From NCBI GenBank assembly GCA_015039365.1, contig WION01000023.1, positions 62,001 through 126,000 on the forward strand: a stretch of 64,000 nt of DNA, read 5' to 3'. Source of the stretch: Amanita rubescens. Its lineage: Eukaryota > Basidiomycota > Agaricomycetes > Agaricales > Amanitaceae. The notes beneath the pieces are model-generated. The model did not search any database. It saw only the letters and a list, made by a program, of their open reading frames with translations, and had not been told where the DNA came from. Shown piece after piece: positions 21,011 to 30,984 of the stretch; the stretch's first letter is position 1; each line of letters opens with the position of its first letter. The position numbers and the translations under genes are program-made.

Positions 21011-22119
21011 AATAATGAGTCAGGGAGCATTGTGACTGTTTCGTCATCCTCTTCTCCATTAGTGTGATCAGGTCGGCGGGATAAGGCGTCCGCTTGAGTT
21101 AGTTTTGCTCCAGGTACATGAATTAGTTGGTAATTATATCTTGAGAGGTTATTCCACCATCTTGCTTGTCTAGCAGTGAGGCGTTGTGGTGCGCGGTAAT
21201 AGGTTAAGTTTTTGTGGTCGCAGTGTATAGTGAGTGTGTGTTCTGCTCCAAGCAGTAGGTATTTCCATTCGTCAAGGGCGTAAATTATGGCAAAGAGCTC
21301 TCGGTCGTAGATTTGCCAATTTCGTTCAGTAGGTGTAAGTGCATGTGAGAGATATCCACAAGGGTGTAAGTCTCCGTTTTCGTCTTTCTGCATTAGGGCG
21401 GCTCCGACAGCCCATTTAGATGCGTCCGTTTCAAGTATGAAAGGTTGATTGACATCTGGCATCTTTAGTACTGGTGCTGTTACGAAACTTTCTTTTAATG
21501 AGTCGAAGGCGACTCTACATTCTAGTGTCCATTCCCATATTTTGTTTTTCTTCGTTAAGTCGTGAAGGGGTCGTGCGAGGTGCGCGAATCCGGATATGAA
21601 ACGTCTGTAGTAATTTCCAAATCCAAGAAACGAGCGTACTTGTTTAACTGTTGTCGGAGGGGGCCAGTCTCTGATTCCAGCGAGTTTTATTGGATCCATT
21701 TTTATCGTGTTTTTCGTGATTATCATGCCTAAGAAGTCCACTTCTTCGGCGGCGGATTTGCATTTTTCCAGTTTTAAGTAAAGATCGTGTTCTTTTAATT
21801 TTGCGAGTACTAGCTTTGTTCTTTTCTCGAGTTCTTGTTTGTTGCGCGCGTGTATCAAGATGTCATCCATGTAAATGGCGATCCATCCTTCGTTCATGAA
21901 GTCTCTGAAGTAATCGTCCATCATAGCTTGAAATGTTGCTGGTGAGTTGCGTAATCCAAAGAACATAACTGTTGGTTCGAATAGTCCCTTATTCGTGATG
22001 AATGTGGCTTTCCATTCGTCTCCTTCTTTGATACGAACATTGTTGTATCCCCATCTGATGTCTAGTTTCGTAAAGTATTGCGATCCTTTAAGTTGTAGCA
22101 TCAGGTCGGATATGAGCGG
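21011..22119 (-). pseudogene. gypsy A reverse transcriptase and RNase H segment
   Basis: On the minus strand, immediately inside the solo LTR, the frame reads ISDLMLQLKGSQYFTKLDI, then FGLRNSPATFQAMMD, the catalytic IYMDDILIHA box, FLGFGNYYRRFISGFAHL, the RNase H segment (FILETDASKWAVGAALMQ, YDRELFAIIYAL, HCDHKNLTYY) and the linker DALSRRPDH. The RT/RNase H portion is open without stops up to the Tnp2 insertion. It is separated from its own N-terminus by the 397-bp solo LTR and from integrase by the 7.6-kb transposon. Confidence 0.92.
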
Positions 22120-22516
22120 TGAAACGATCAGAAGAAGGCCGATGCGGAAGTGCGTTCGGCCAAAGGGACTACGGAGGTCAGTCCGAAGGGAGTCTCGGGT
22201 GCAGAGAGGGTGCCGAAGGTGAAGGTGAACGAGTGGAAGGTGTCCGAAGCACCGAGGAATGAAGGGAACCGAAGGAATCAAACTCGGAGCAGTAATGGGG
22301 TGATAATTCGCTAACTACAACTACGTACACAATGGTATATATACTACGGAGGCACGAGGTGACCATGTGATGAATCCTGCACCAAGTCCGAGGCCTGTGC
22401 GTGCATCCGAACACAAATGATCATCCTCCGGGATTGAGCATAGGCTCGGAGTGCTTCGGGGAGCTTCGGAAGGTTTCGGAGATCGGTTCCAACGTAGCCG
22501 GAATCGGCTCGTTACA
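22120..22516 (-). mobile_element. solo LTR (397 bp) of the gag-only LTR family
   Basis: On the plus strand it begins TGAAACGATCAGAAG and ends CGGCTCGTTACA, i.e. TGTAACGAGCCG...GATCGTTTCA in element orientation. It matches the LTRs at 30985-31381 and 35511-35907 in length and sequence. A 4-bp duplication GCGG flanks it (22116-22119, 22517-22520), and excision with one copy restores PLPLISDLM in the gypsy A RT frame. Confidence 0.9.
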
Positions 22517-22842
22517 GCGGTAAGGGGTAAGAGTTTGGTTTCGTATGTTCGTTCAAGTATCGGTAATCTTGGCAGGGTCTGAGTGTTTTGCTGTCTTTTT
22601 TCTCGACATAAAAGAATGGCGCTGCCTGTGGAGATTTGGATGGTCGTATGTATCCTTTAGCTAGTTGTTCTTTGATCCATTCGTCCAGCGTATTTTGTTG
22701 TAGTGGCGATATTGGGTAGATCTTCCCTTTCTTTGGTATAAAATCTTCTCGAAGTTCAATTGCGTGATCCCATGATCTGCGGTCTGGGAATCGTTCTGAC
22801 ACTTGTTTTTCAAATATCTCTTTCCATTCGAGATACTCAGGA
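22517..22842 (-). pseudogene. gypsy A RT N-terminal fragment
   Basis: Minus-strand frame from ...PEYLEWKEIFEKQVSERFP through PKKGKIYPISPLQQNTLDEW to CQDYRYLNEHTKPNSYPLPL. It is directly continuous with the segment beyond the solo LTR. Upstream the element breaks off at the rearranged LTR block. It is clearly diverged from the same region of B (EYSAWKDVFEKKASERFPES), so A and B are separate elements. Confidence 0.88.
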
Positions 22843-23855
22843 GCCGATGCGGAAGTGTGTTCGGCCAAAGGGACTACGGAGGTCAGTCCGAAGGGAGTCT
22901 CGGGTGTAGAGAGGGTGCCGAAGATGAAGGTGAACGAGTGGAAGGTGTCCGAAGCACCGAAGAACGAAGGGAATGGAAGGAATCGAACTCGGAACGCAGA
23001 TGGGGTGATAATTCGCTAACTACAACTATGTACACAATGGTATATATACTACGGAGGCATGAGGTGACCATGTGATGAATCCTGTGCCGAGTCCGAGGCC
23101 TGTGCATGCGTCCGAACACAAACGATCATCCTCCGGGATCGAGCATAGGCTCGGAGTGCTTCGGGGAGCTTCGGAAGGATTTGGAGATCGGTTCCAATGT
23201 AGCCGGAATCGGCTCGTTACACCGGAAACCCTCGGCGACCCCATCGCCGAAGTCTTTATCATTTCCGAGCCATCTGGCATCCCGACAGCTGCCATTCCGA
23301 GACCTGATTCTGCCGAAATTCCGACCGCTGCCCTGACCGCCTGCACGATTGAAGAAAGCGAGATGAGAAGAACCCACCCACCACTTCCCTTCTACTTCCT
23401 ATCACCATCCGATCTCCCCGTCCTGACCAGGAGGTCAGTATTAAAAGTACCCAGGAGGTGTAACGAGCCGATTCCGGCTACGTTGGAACCGATCTCCGAA
23501 ACCTTCCGAAGCTCCCCGAAGCACTCCGAGCCTATGCTCGATCCCGGAGGATGATCGTTTGTGTTCGGACGCATGCACAGGCCTCGGACTCGGCACAGGA
23601 TTCATCACATGGTCACCTCGTGCCTCCATAGTATATATACCATTGTGTACATAGTTGTAGTTAGCAAATTATCACCCCATCTGCGTTCCGAGTTCGATTC
23701 CTTCCGTTCCCTTCGTTCTTCGGTGCTTCGGACACCTTCCACTCGTTCACCTTCATCTTCGGCACCCTCTCTGCACCCGAGACTCCCTTCGGACTGACCT
23801 CCGTAGTCCCTTTGGCCGAACGCACTTCCGCATCGGCCTTCTTCTGATCGTTTCA
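22843..23855. mobile_element. rearranged gag-only LTR element: inverted LTR, gag 3' fragment, LTR
   Basis: Three pieces adjoin. 22843-23221 is an LTR in minus orientation missing its terminal ~18 bp. 23222-23458 is a plus-strand fragment of the gag 3' end (from about PETLGDPIAEVF to LKVPRR), and 23459-23855 is a complete plus-strand 397-bp LTR. The left side abuts gypsy A in its RT N-terminus; the right side abuts gypsy B in its YMDDMLIHA box. Inverted LTRs around a truncated interior fit deletion of the inner part of a head-to-head pair like the one at 30985-35907. Confidence 0.8.
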
Positions 23856-25161
23856 GCGCGTGTATTAGCATGTCATCCATATAGATGACGAGCCATCCTT
23901 TTTCTGTAAAATCCCTGAAATAATCGTCCATCATAGCTTGAAACATTGCTGGTGAATTTCGTAGTCCAAAGAACATAACGTTAGGTTCGAATAAACCTCG
24001 GTTGGTGATAAAGGCGGCTTTCCATCTGTCGGATTCCTTGATTTGAACATTATTATATCCCCAACGGATATCCAGTTTCGTAAAGTATTCCGAATCTTTG
24101 AGTTTGATCATAAGGTCGGAGATAAGGGGTAATGGATATGCGTTTGGTTTAGTATATTCGTTCAAATATCGATAGTCTTGGCAGGGTCGTAGTTTTTGTG
24201 CTTCTTTCTTTTCTACAAAGAAGAAAGGTGATGCCTGCGGCGATTTCGATGGTCTGATGTAGCCTTTTTCTACGTGTTCTTTAATCCATTCGTCCAGTGT
24301 GTTCTGCTGTTTCGGAGATAAGGGATAGATTTTTCCTCTTTTTGGTATGAAATCATCGCAAAGTTCTATCTGGTGATCCCAGGATCGGCTTTCTGGGAAT
24401 CGTTCACTTGCTTTTTTCTCGAATACATCTTTCCATGCCGAGTATTCAGGAGGGAGCGTGTAAACCTCCTCTGTTTGATGGTATTTGTGTTCCATTTGTT
24501 GAGCTGGCATGTATCGTGCGATAGTTACTTGATCGTATTCGTCTTCTGACCAGCTTCCTATGTCCTCAAATGTATGCGTGTTCCATCCGTGATCTGTCAT
24601 CTGTGATCCTTTGTGTGACATCAAATATCTGATGACTAGTTCTTCTTCCCATTCAGGCATAGCTATTCTGTCAATCTGTTGACAGATGCTCTGAAGTGAT
24701 GCCTTGATCTTGTCCTGTTCAGAGTCTCGGAACTCTAGAGTCTTTTCTCTCCAATTTACGTCAGGGTTATGCTTCTCTAGCCAAGGAAGCCCCAGTATAA
24801 TCATTTGTTTTCCTATTGCTGATACGTAAAACCATTCGGTCATGCGTTTTCCGTTCATTTCGAAGGTGATAAGACATTGTTCATCAATTTCTCCTTCTTT
24901 GTTTATGGTGCCATTGACGTTATAAACTCTGATTGGTCGTGAAGTTTTTCGTTTTCTCCATTTGTGTGCTATCCTTTTGTCGATAAATATCCCTTCGGCT
25001 CCGCAGTCGATAAGGGCAACGAGGTTTTCAGTGTTGTTTTCAGTTTCAACTTTGATAGGGACAGATAATCTTTGTTTTGAAATAGATTGTACTGTTACAT
25101 GGGATATATCGAGAGTTGAATCTGATGTTTCTGGAACTTCATCCACCGTCATGAGTCCCAC
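23856..25161 (-). pseudogene. gypsy B protease and reverse transcriptase, truncated
   Basis: The ORF starts MGLMTVDEVPETSDSTLDI. A retropepsin-like segment contains LVALIDCGAEGIFIDK (Asp-Cys-Gly where Asp-Ser/Thr-Gly is usual; element C shares this). RT blocks are PSKSPQASPFFFVEKK, QDYRYLNEYTKPNAYPLPL, FTKLDIRWGYNNVQI and YMDDMLIHA, where the sequence runs into a foreign LTR. The ORF continues 80+ codons into the LTR by chance. No function is expected. Confidence 0.88.
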
Positions 25162-25163
25162 TG

Positions 25164-26880
25164 TTAAAAATCCTCGTCTTCATCGGCAAGAGATAGTAAT
25201 AGATCATTCTTTTCGTCGGTTGACATTCCTTTCATCAGCGCTCGGATGTTCTTGGTGTAATTTGGTTTAGACTCTCGGACTTCTTCTTCTTCCCAGTTTC
25301 TGTCACCATCTTCTGATGTGGCTCGAATGTGACGTTTGGGCGTGAATCCTCTTTTCTTTCCTCCTTTAAATCGACCTTTCCCTTTGTTTCTTTTCTTCTT
25401 TGGGCATTGCCCTGACATGTGTCCTTTAATTCTGCAGATAAAACATAAACCGTCTCTGATATAGCGTTCTCTTTCTTCTTTGGACATAGATCTGATCATA
25501 AGTTCTAATTCTGGGTCTTCGTCTTTTTCTAGATATTTATGATTGATCTGCATAGCCCATGATTCGTCGTTGTGAGAGGATGATGAGTAACCATTTCCAG
25601 ATCGAGGGGAATAAGCGTATGAACGGGTTCGGATGTTGTCGAGTTTGATAGCAATGTCGTACCAATCTTGCAATGTTTTTGGGTTCATGAGCATTGCTTT
25701 TTCGAACTCAGGTGCTGTAAGTCCTTTTCCGAACATATGGAATGCTGCTTCTCCTTCGATTCCGGCTTTCGTAATTTGTTCCTTGAACTGGTTGACGTAA
25801 TTAGGTAAGGTCATCTGTTTCTTTCCTTTCATGGACGATCTGTTCTGTAGATTGAGAATCTTCGTATACGCGTTTCCACTTGGATCTACTTCTCCCCAAT
25901 CTGTCAAGAATGACAGTTTAAATGCATCCCAATCATCGAATAAAGCAGGTCTCGTAACGCCTCCTTCGGTGGTAGCGTGAGATTTTCATAAATCTGCTAA
26001 TTTATTCTTCTTCCATTGTCTTGCTCCATCTGAGATTTTATTCAGGGCGGCAAGGATTTTTAAACGGTCTGTGTTCATCCGTTCCGGGTTCATATCAAAG
26101 AAGATTTCGATATCTTCTATGAACGTGTTGGCATCCTTTCGCTTTCCTTTGAATTCAGGAAGATCTCCGATGAGACTAGGGATTCGTGGGTTAGGTGCAG
26201 GGTGTGTGATTCCTCCAGACATTCTTGGTGATGGTGGGGGTGATGGATCTCTGCGAGGTGGAGTTGGGTCGGGTTTAGGTTCGTCTACTTTGATTCTGTT
26301 GGGGTCAAACGGGTCTTCTTCGTCCTTTTGTTCTTTAGGGTTCGAAGGACCTGATTCGGGATTGGTCGGTTGTTGGGCAGGTGTTGGTGTCGTTCCAACT
26401 GAAAGGTCACTGAGAAAACTAAGGGATAGATCGGGTTTTTGATCTGTATCTCCCTCTTTCTCGGATTCACTATCGTTTAGGCCAAAGTTTGCTTTCTTTT
26501 TGCCTTTTGTAGTTGTCGGTGTGGGAAGGAGAGTTCTTGGTCTTAAGTTCTCTGGTAGAGCGTCAACAGTCCCTTTTATCCAAGTAGGGGTGTTGAAGTA
26601 TTCGTTAGGGACAAAGTCTTGTGTTTCGGATGCTATCCAACGTTCTGTGAGGTGGTCGAATCTGATGTGCTGTTCCTGAAGATATAGATCTGCGAAGTAA
26701 TAATATGATTCGTTCGGAGGTCTAGTTTCTTTTTGTGGTATCCAGAATTCTTGTTCTTTAACTGGATTTCCTCCTGTATCTTCCCAGATTCGTTTTGCAC
26801 CGTTTAGTCTGACGTAGTATCCGTCAAGAACGTAGTTCCCTTTACGATCTCGTGTAGCTCTATTTGGTGGAGCTCTCCAA
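25164..26880 (-). pseudogene. gypsy B gag, with premature stop
   Basis: The frame matches element C gag: SGGITHPAPNPRIPSLIGDLPEFKG, the helical capsid-like region (FKEQITKAGIEGEAAFHMFG) and a zinc knuckle CFICRIKGHMSGQC (C-X2-C-X4-H-X4-C). A stop at about 25986 breaks the frame where C has a CGA codon (ADLRKSRA in C), i.e. a CGA-to-TGA change. Further upstream (26223-26880) the frame is also homologous to C. Confidence 0.85.
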
Positions 26881-26996
26881 TCCGTTTTGACAACGTGGCC
26901 AGTAACCTACGGGCTGGCTTTCCGGAAGTTCGTTAAAGTGTGTTTATCAAATGCCAATGAATCGATGTTCAGGCTTGTTGAAAAGTTTGACTTAAT

Positions 26997-27448
26997 TGTT
27001 ACGAACTCGTTAATCTCAACCTAAGTTGCAACGGCAACTCTAGTCACGATTACAAGTCTTAAGTCAAACGTTAAGATTACAAGTTCAATACTAAGTCAAA
27101 GCGTTGACTTAGGATCTGAGGACGATTGTGGTTGATGAGTGAGGAGTAAGATAATATTGCCAGACGACAATAAACAGCTAAGTCGAACTTAGGGTTCGAC
27201 TCTAGAATACATGCGGTATTTATACTAGCAAGTACAATGAGACGTACTAATTAATGTATAATGGTAAGTACGAGAGTAAGTATAAGGATGGCATCATATG
27301 TGGAACAAGGGATGGTATAAGTAAGGAAACGAGCTTGTCCGTATGAATCGAGCATAAGAGAGACGACAAGTAAGGTAGGCATAAAGGAAATGAACATGTC
27401 CGACATGTCATGTAAGCATAATGCGGGAGTCCGTACCGTGTTGTAACA
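26997..27448 (-). repeat. 5' LTR of gypsy B
   Basis: Plus strand begins TGTTACGAACTCG and ends GTGTTGTAACA. It is about 452 bp, against 451 bp for the C LTRs, and is very similar to them. Just inside it, 26983-26994 (AAGTTTGACTTA) corresponds to the C primer-binding site with one C-to-T type difference. Confidence 0.88.
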
Positions 27449-28180
27449 CTATTCCCCATGCCCTCGCGCACGGTTTTCCCACATCGCCCCCCATGGTCTT
27501 TTGGTACCATTCGCTACGTCACCACCCGTGGTTTTCTTACACCAGCACATCTATGGTTCTTGAGAACCATCCTCCACACTTCCGTCAGTGGTTTTCTTAA
27601 ACCAGGATGACCATGGTTCTTCAGAACCGTTTAACCCTGCCTTCCCGGCGGTTCTGTTATACCAGCTCCACCCTCATGGTTCTTTGGAACCGTTCGCCAT
27701 GTCCCCGCCCGCGGTTTTCTTACACCAGCACATCCATGGTTCTTGAGAACCATCCTCCATGCTTCCGTCAGTGGTTTTCTTAAACCAGGATGACCATGGT
27801 TCTTCAGAACCGTTCAACCCTGCCTTCCCTGCGGTTCTGTTATACCAGCTCCACCCTCATGGTTCTTTGGAACCGTTCGCCATGTCCCCGCCTGCGGTTT
27901 TCTTACACCAGCAAATCCACGGTTCTTGAGAACCATTCTCCACCCTTCCGTCGGCGATTTTCTTACGCAGCAGTGTTCCTCACACCATCGCACACGGTTT
28001 GCTTACACCAGCAACACCTGGTTCTGAAGAACCATCACAGTTTCCTTATACCAACACTACCCTGGTACGAAGAACCATTCCTTACACCCTCTCACACGGT
28101 TTTCTTATATCTGCGCCACTCTGGTTCTGAAAAACCAATCCTCACTCTCTCATACACAGTTCTCTTACACCAACACTCCT
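27449..28180. repeat. higher-order minisatellite with hairpin-forming monomers
   Basis: Monomers of about 61 bp carry words like ATGGTTCTTGAGAACCAT or ATGGTTCTTCAGAACCGT, which are inverted repeats. Three monomer types alternate (CCAGCACATC, CCAGGATGACC and CCAGCTCCACCC variants), giving a higher-order period near 183 bp for at least two full periods (27490-27900), then decaying towards 28180. It lies directly against the gypsy B 5' LTR. No coding role is apparent. Confidence 0.8.
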
Positions 28181-28262
28181 AGTACCATCGGCTTATGATA
28201 CATTTATCCTACCCATCATCATTTATATTCATTTACGCGTACGTGACACAGACATGCAGTGC

Positions 28263-30653
28263 TTATGAAAAACCGCTGAATTCCTCCGGTGGCCCAGGCA
28301 CCTTCATCTCCCCATCGTCTACAAGCTTCAATTTGGGTATGTCCAGCCTTGTTGCTACATCATTGTACTTTTCAATAATGCGTCCCAGCTGTGTAGAGAG
28401 CATCTTCTCTTGGTGTTGGTATCGTGAAAGGTTCCGATTGCCAGTGTAAAGGTCGTCAATAGTTAAGCATGCCATGTCTTCGATGGCCTTTATCATAAAG
28501 GCACGAACTCTCGGTGTCAAGCGCTGGTCTCCCATTGACTCCACGACTTTTTTACCATCAACGACACCTGTTATGGTCAATGTCTTCCATAAATACAAGT
28601 CCCACAGGCCAGCGTCGACGCTACAACCACAATTCAAGTAACCTTTACGGATGCGAGCATTTCTAAACTCCCCATTCGGCCGGAACAAAGAAGACTTTTT
28701 CTTTTTAAGCTTTTTGATAGCCTGTGGCAAGACTGTTTCCCGAGGAAGCAGGACCCCGTTCAATACGTACTTTTGCCCTGCCTTGCCATCAACTATTTTT
28801 CCGCCTTTATCGATTGTGTGATGGTAGGGACAGAACACATTGAACTGCTGTGTCGTAAGGCACTCCAATGCTAGCGCTCGACTTGTTGTACCAGCTTCAG
28901 GGACCACTGACTGATTTTCATGGATCAAGCGGCGAATATGTGCATCAATTTGCGTCTCGAGCGGGTCACTCAAGAAGTGACGAACGGCTTTCTTTGCTTC
29001 ACCTATATTCCGCTGTGAGAACCGGAGTGCGAAAGCCGTATGTCTAGTACTGACCCTCTTTTTTACATTTCCTCTCCTCATCCAGATCACGGTATTTCAG
29101 ATCCTTAGCTGCAACTTAAAATTCAATGATGACTCATTTGTTTCGGGCGACGAAGCATACTTTTTTTCGCATCTGTTTTTCCTTCCTTTGATGTATCTGA
29201 TTCACTACTACTACTGGTCTCCGATTCTTCATCACTACCAGCGGCCGAGTCCTCATAATCAGTGTCACTTTTCTCTGAAATTATACGTGAGATGGGAAAG
29301 ACCTGTAACGGGCAGACACGTACTAGCACGCTTCCTTGATTTCTTTGATTTCCGCGATCCCCGCTTGCGCTTGCGCGATTCCTTCTTCGATGACACAAGC
29401 TCCGACTTGTCGGAGTCATCTGTGCTTTCATCATCTTCACTATGATCGGAAACATCTTTCTTCGACCTGGACGCTTTGCCCTTGGACCGATTTTGACGTT
29501 TTTTCTTGTTGTGATGCACACGCTGGCCATCGTCTTCATCACCTGAACCACTATCAGTATGATCTGGTTCCTGCTTGCGCTTATTCTTCTTGTCAGGGCC
29601 AGCATCCCGCTTAATGATGTCCGCAGCAAGCGATAACTTTTCTCTGGTCGCACTGGCAGGAGCAATCGAGCCAACGTGCCAAGAAGTCTTGGCAACCGGT
29701 GCAAGTTGAGGTCCCATAGTGATGGTGCTATTGGCCACAAGACGGTCATGAGGAGTCTCGGTAACGGGTGCAGGTGAAGTAACGGTGCTATTGGCCACAA
29801 GATGCTCCCTGGGCTGTGGAGCCGGAATGTCCGCAGGTGAAACCAAGTCTCTGGATTCAGACGTAGAAAAAGTGGCTGCAGGAGGTTTCGGAGTGCCAGG
29901 TTGGGGAGGATGCATCAGAGGGGCTGGTACATTACGTAGTACTAGCCCCGTGTATGATGTCAGGTGCACACTGCTCAGCCTCGGCGCCTGGGGGTAATGC
30001 CATTCTGGGCTCTGGCGGAGCGGGTTCAACAGCCTGAGCGCGGGCCTTCTGAGTGGGGGCACAGGTCGATGTCTGACTCAGCGTCGCAGGGATGCCAGGT
30101 GCTGACGTCGGCGTCTCAGCTGGAGTCTGAGAGGCGTTTTCGTGAGTCTGCAAGATACCGTCGGTCTCTGTTGAACTAATAGCTTTGGGAGCAGTGGACT
30201 GCGTAGCAAACAGGTGAGCTGCATCAGGATCTTGGCCACAACATTCAATTAGGTCGGCTTTATTTTCTTCAATGAAGTTCCATGCGACTGACATCATGTC
30301 ATGCATCATGGCTACCTCACGAAGAGCGGCAATTTGCTCAAACAAGTTTTTCTTCCAGGGTGCAATATTGTTCAATTTACGCTTCAGAGGTGCACCTGCA
30401 CCGATTCAAAAGACTCTTAGTTGAGGTATGTCCTTGATAAACCTCATAATACATCGTACCTTTGGGACACTGAGATCCATTGATCTCTTTCGTAGCTTTT
30501 ACTATTTTTTCAAGCTGTTTTTTACACGGTTTAAGAGCACCGGAGACCACTGAGAAATGGAATATTAGAGGTGAAAATGTTTTGCGACCGATTATGACAT
30601 GATTTACCATTTGGTAATTCAATGTTCTCCACAGTATTCAAGTCCCCTTGCAT
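28263..30653 (-). CDS. unrecognised multi-exon protein gene with charged low-complexity middle
   Basis: The probable start is ATG 30653 (MQGDLNTVENIELPN); exon 30608-30653, exon 30460-30549 (VVSGALKPCKKQLEKI...), and exon 30395 leftwards (APLKRKLNNIAPWKKNLFEQ). The middle is Pro/Ala/Thr-rich, then has a Lys/Arg/Ser/Asp-rich, probably nuclear-targeting stretch (KKNKRKQEPDHTDSGSGDED; SRKRKRGSRKSKKSRKR). A Ser/Glu-rich exon follows after a 5' splice site GTACGT (about 29324). The C-terminal exon (stop 28263) contains VRHFLSDPLETQIDAHIRRL, KGYLNCGCSVDAGLWDLYLW and ends PGPPEEFSGFS. Two junctions (near 29940 and 29060) remain unresolved. I recognise no domain. It may be a host gene or cargo of an unrecognised element. 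Confidence 0.5.
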
Positions 30654-30984
30654 CACGGTATTGGGGACAGTGTCAAAAGGTAACGTGTTAGTTTTTTCAC
30701 CACTGTATCTTATGTTTACGTCGATTCCCCATCAATGAAAAAAACCTGTGCCGTCGTGTTGGCCGACTTGGACGTCAACGCCGACCATTACGTGTTTCAA
30801 AGCACCGTCTAATCGATATGTCCCATGCCAAATGGAATAACAAATATGCCTAGATGATAGTAGGCTACTGCAACCCGAAATACCCAGCATGCCTTACCCT
30901 TTAGCATATTTCAACATTTCCCCATCCAGCGTCCGCTCCTCTCCGTCGTTTGCACTAGTAATGCAATGAAATGGTGAAGGCCGT
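30654..30984. other. no gene seen
   Basis: This stretch holds the probable upstream region of the minus-strand gene. At 30924-30955 it contains GCGTCCGCTCCTCTCCGTCG, which recurs with one mismatch just right of the gag-only pair (35912-35932). Confidence 0.4.

Larger units (their letters stand above)
9644..22842 (-). mobile_element. gypsy (Ty3, chromovirus-like) retrotransposon A, 5'-truncated, with two nested insertions
   Basis: The element is read on the minus strand. Recognisable parts, from low to high coordinate, are the 3' LTR (9644-10159), a post-pol ORF (10209-11909), integrase (12121-13424), RNase H and RT (21011-22119), and the RT N-terminus (22517-22842). It is split by a Tnp2 transposon at 13425-21010 and a solo LTR at 22120-22516, and ends abruptly at 22842 in the RT N-terminus, so gag, protease and the 5' LTR are gone. 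Both insertions leave target duplications that restore the reading frame when removed. Confidence 0.9.
23856..27448 (-). mobile_element. gypsy retrotransposon B, 3'-truncated and decayed
   Basis: Read on the minus strand: 5' LTR 26997-27448, gag (about 25164-26880), protease and RT up to the YMDD box (23856-25161). Everything 3' of YMDDMLIHA (the rest of RT, RNase H, integrase, third ORF and 3' LTR) is missing. It is a close relative of element C over its full length. The break at 23856 coincides with the end of a 397-bp LTR. Confidence 0.88.

Noticed and set aside
22883..23119. 78-aa ORF family MFGRMHRPRTRHRIHHMVTS found many times
   Set aside because: It is the translation of the 397-bp LTR in one orientation, present wherever the LTR is; no sign of coding constraint.
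27790..28182. 130-aa plus-strand ORF MTMVLQNRSTLPSLRFCYTS
   Set aside because: Translation of the hairpin minisatellite; repeats follow the DNA period and not a protein fold.
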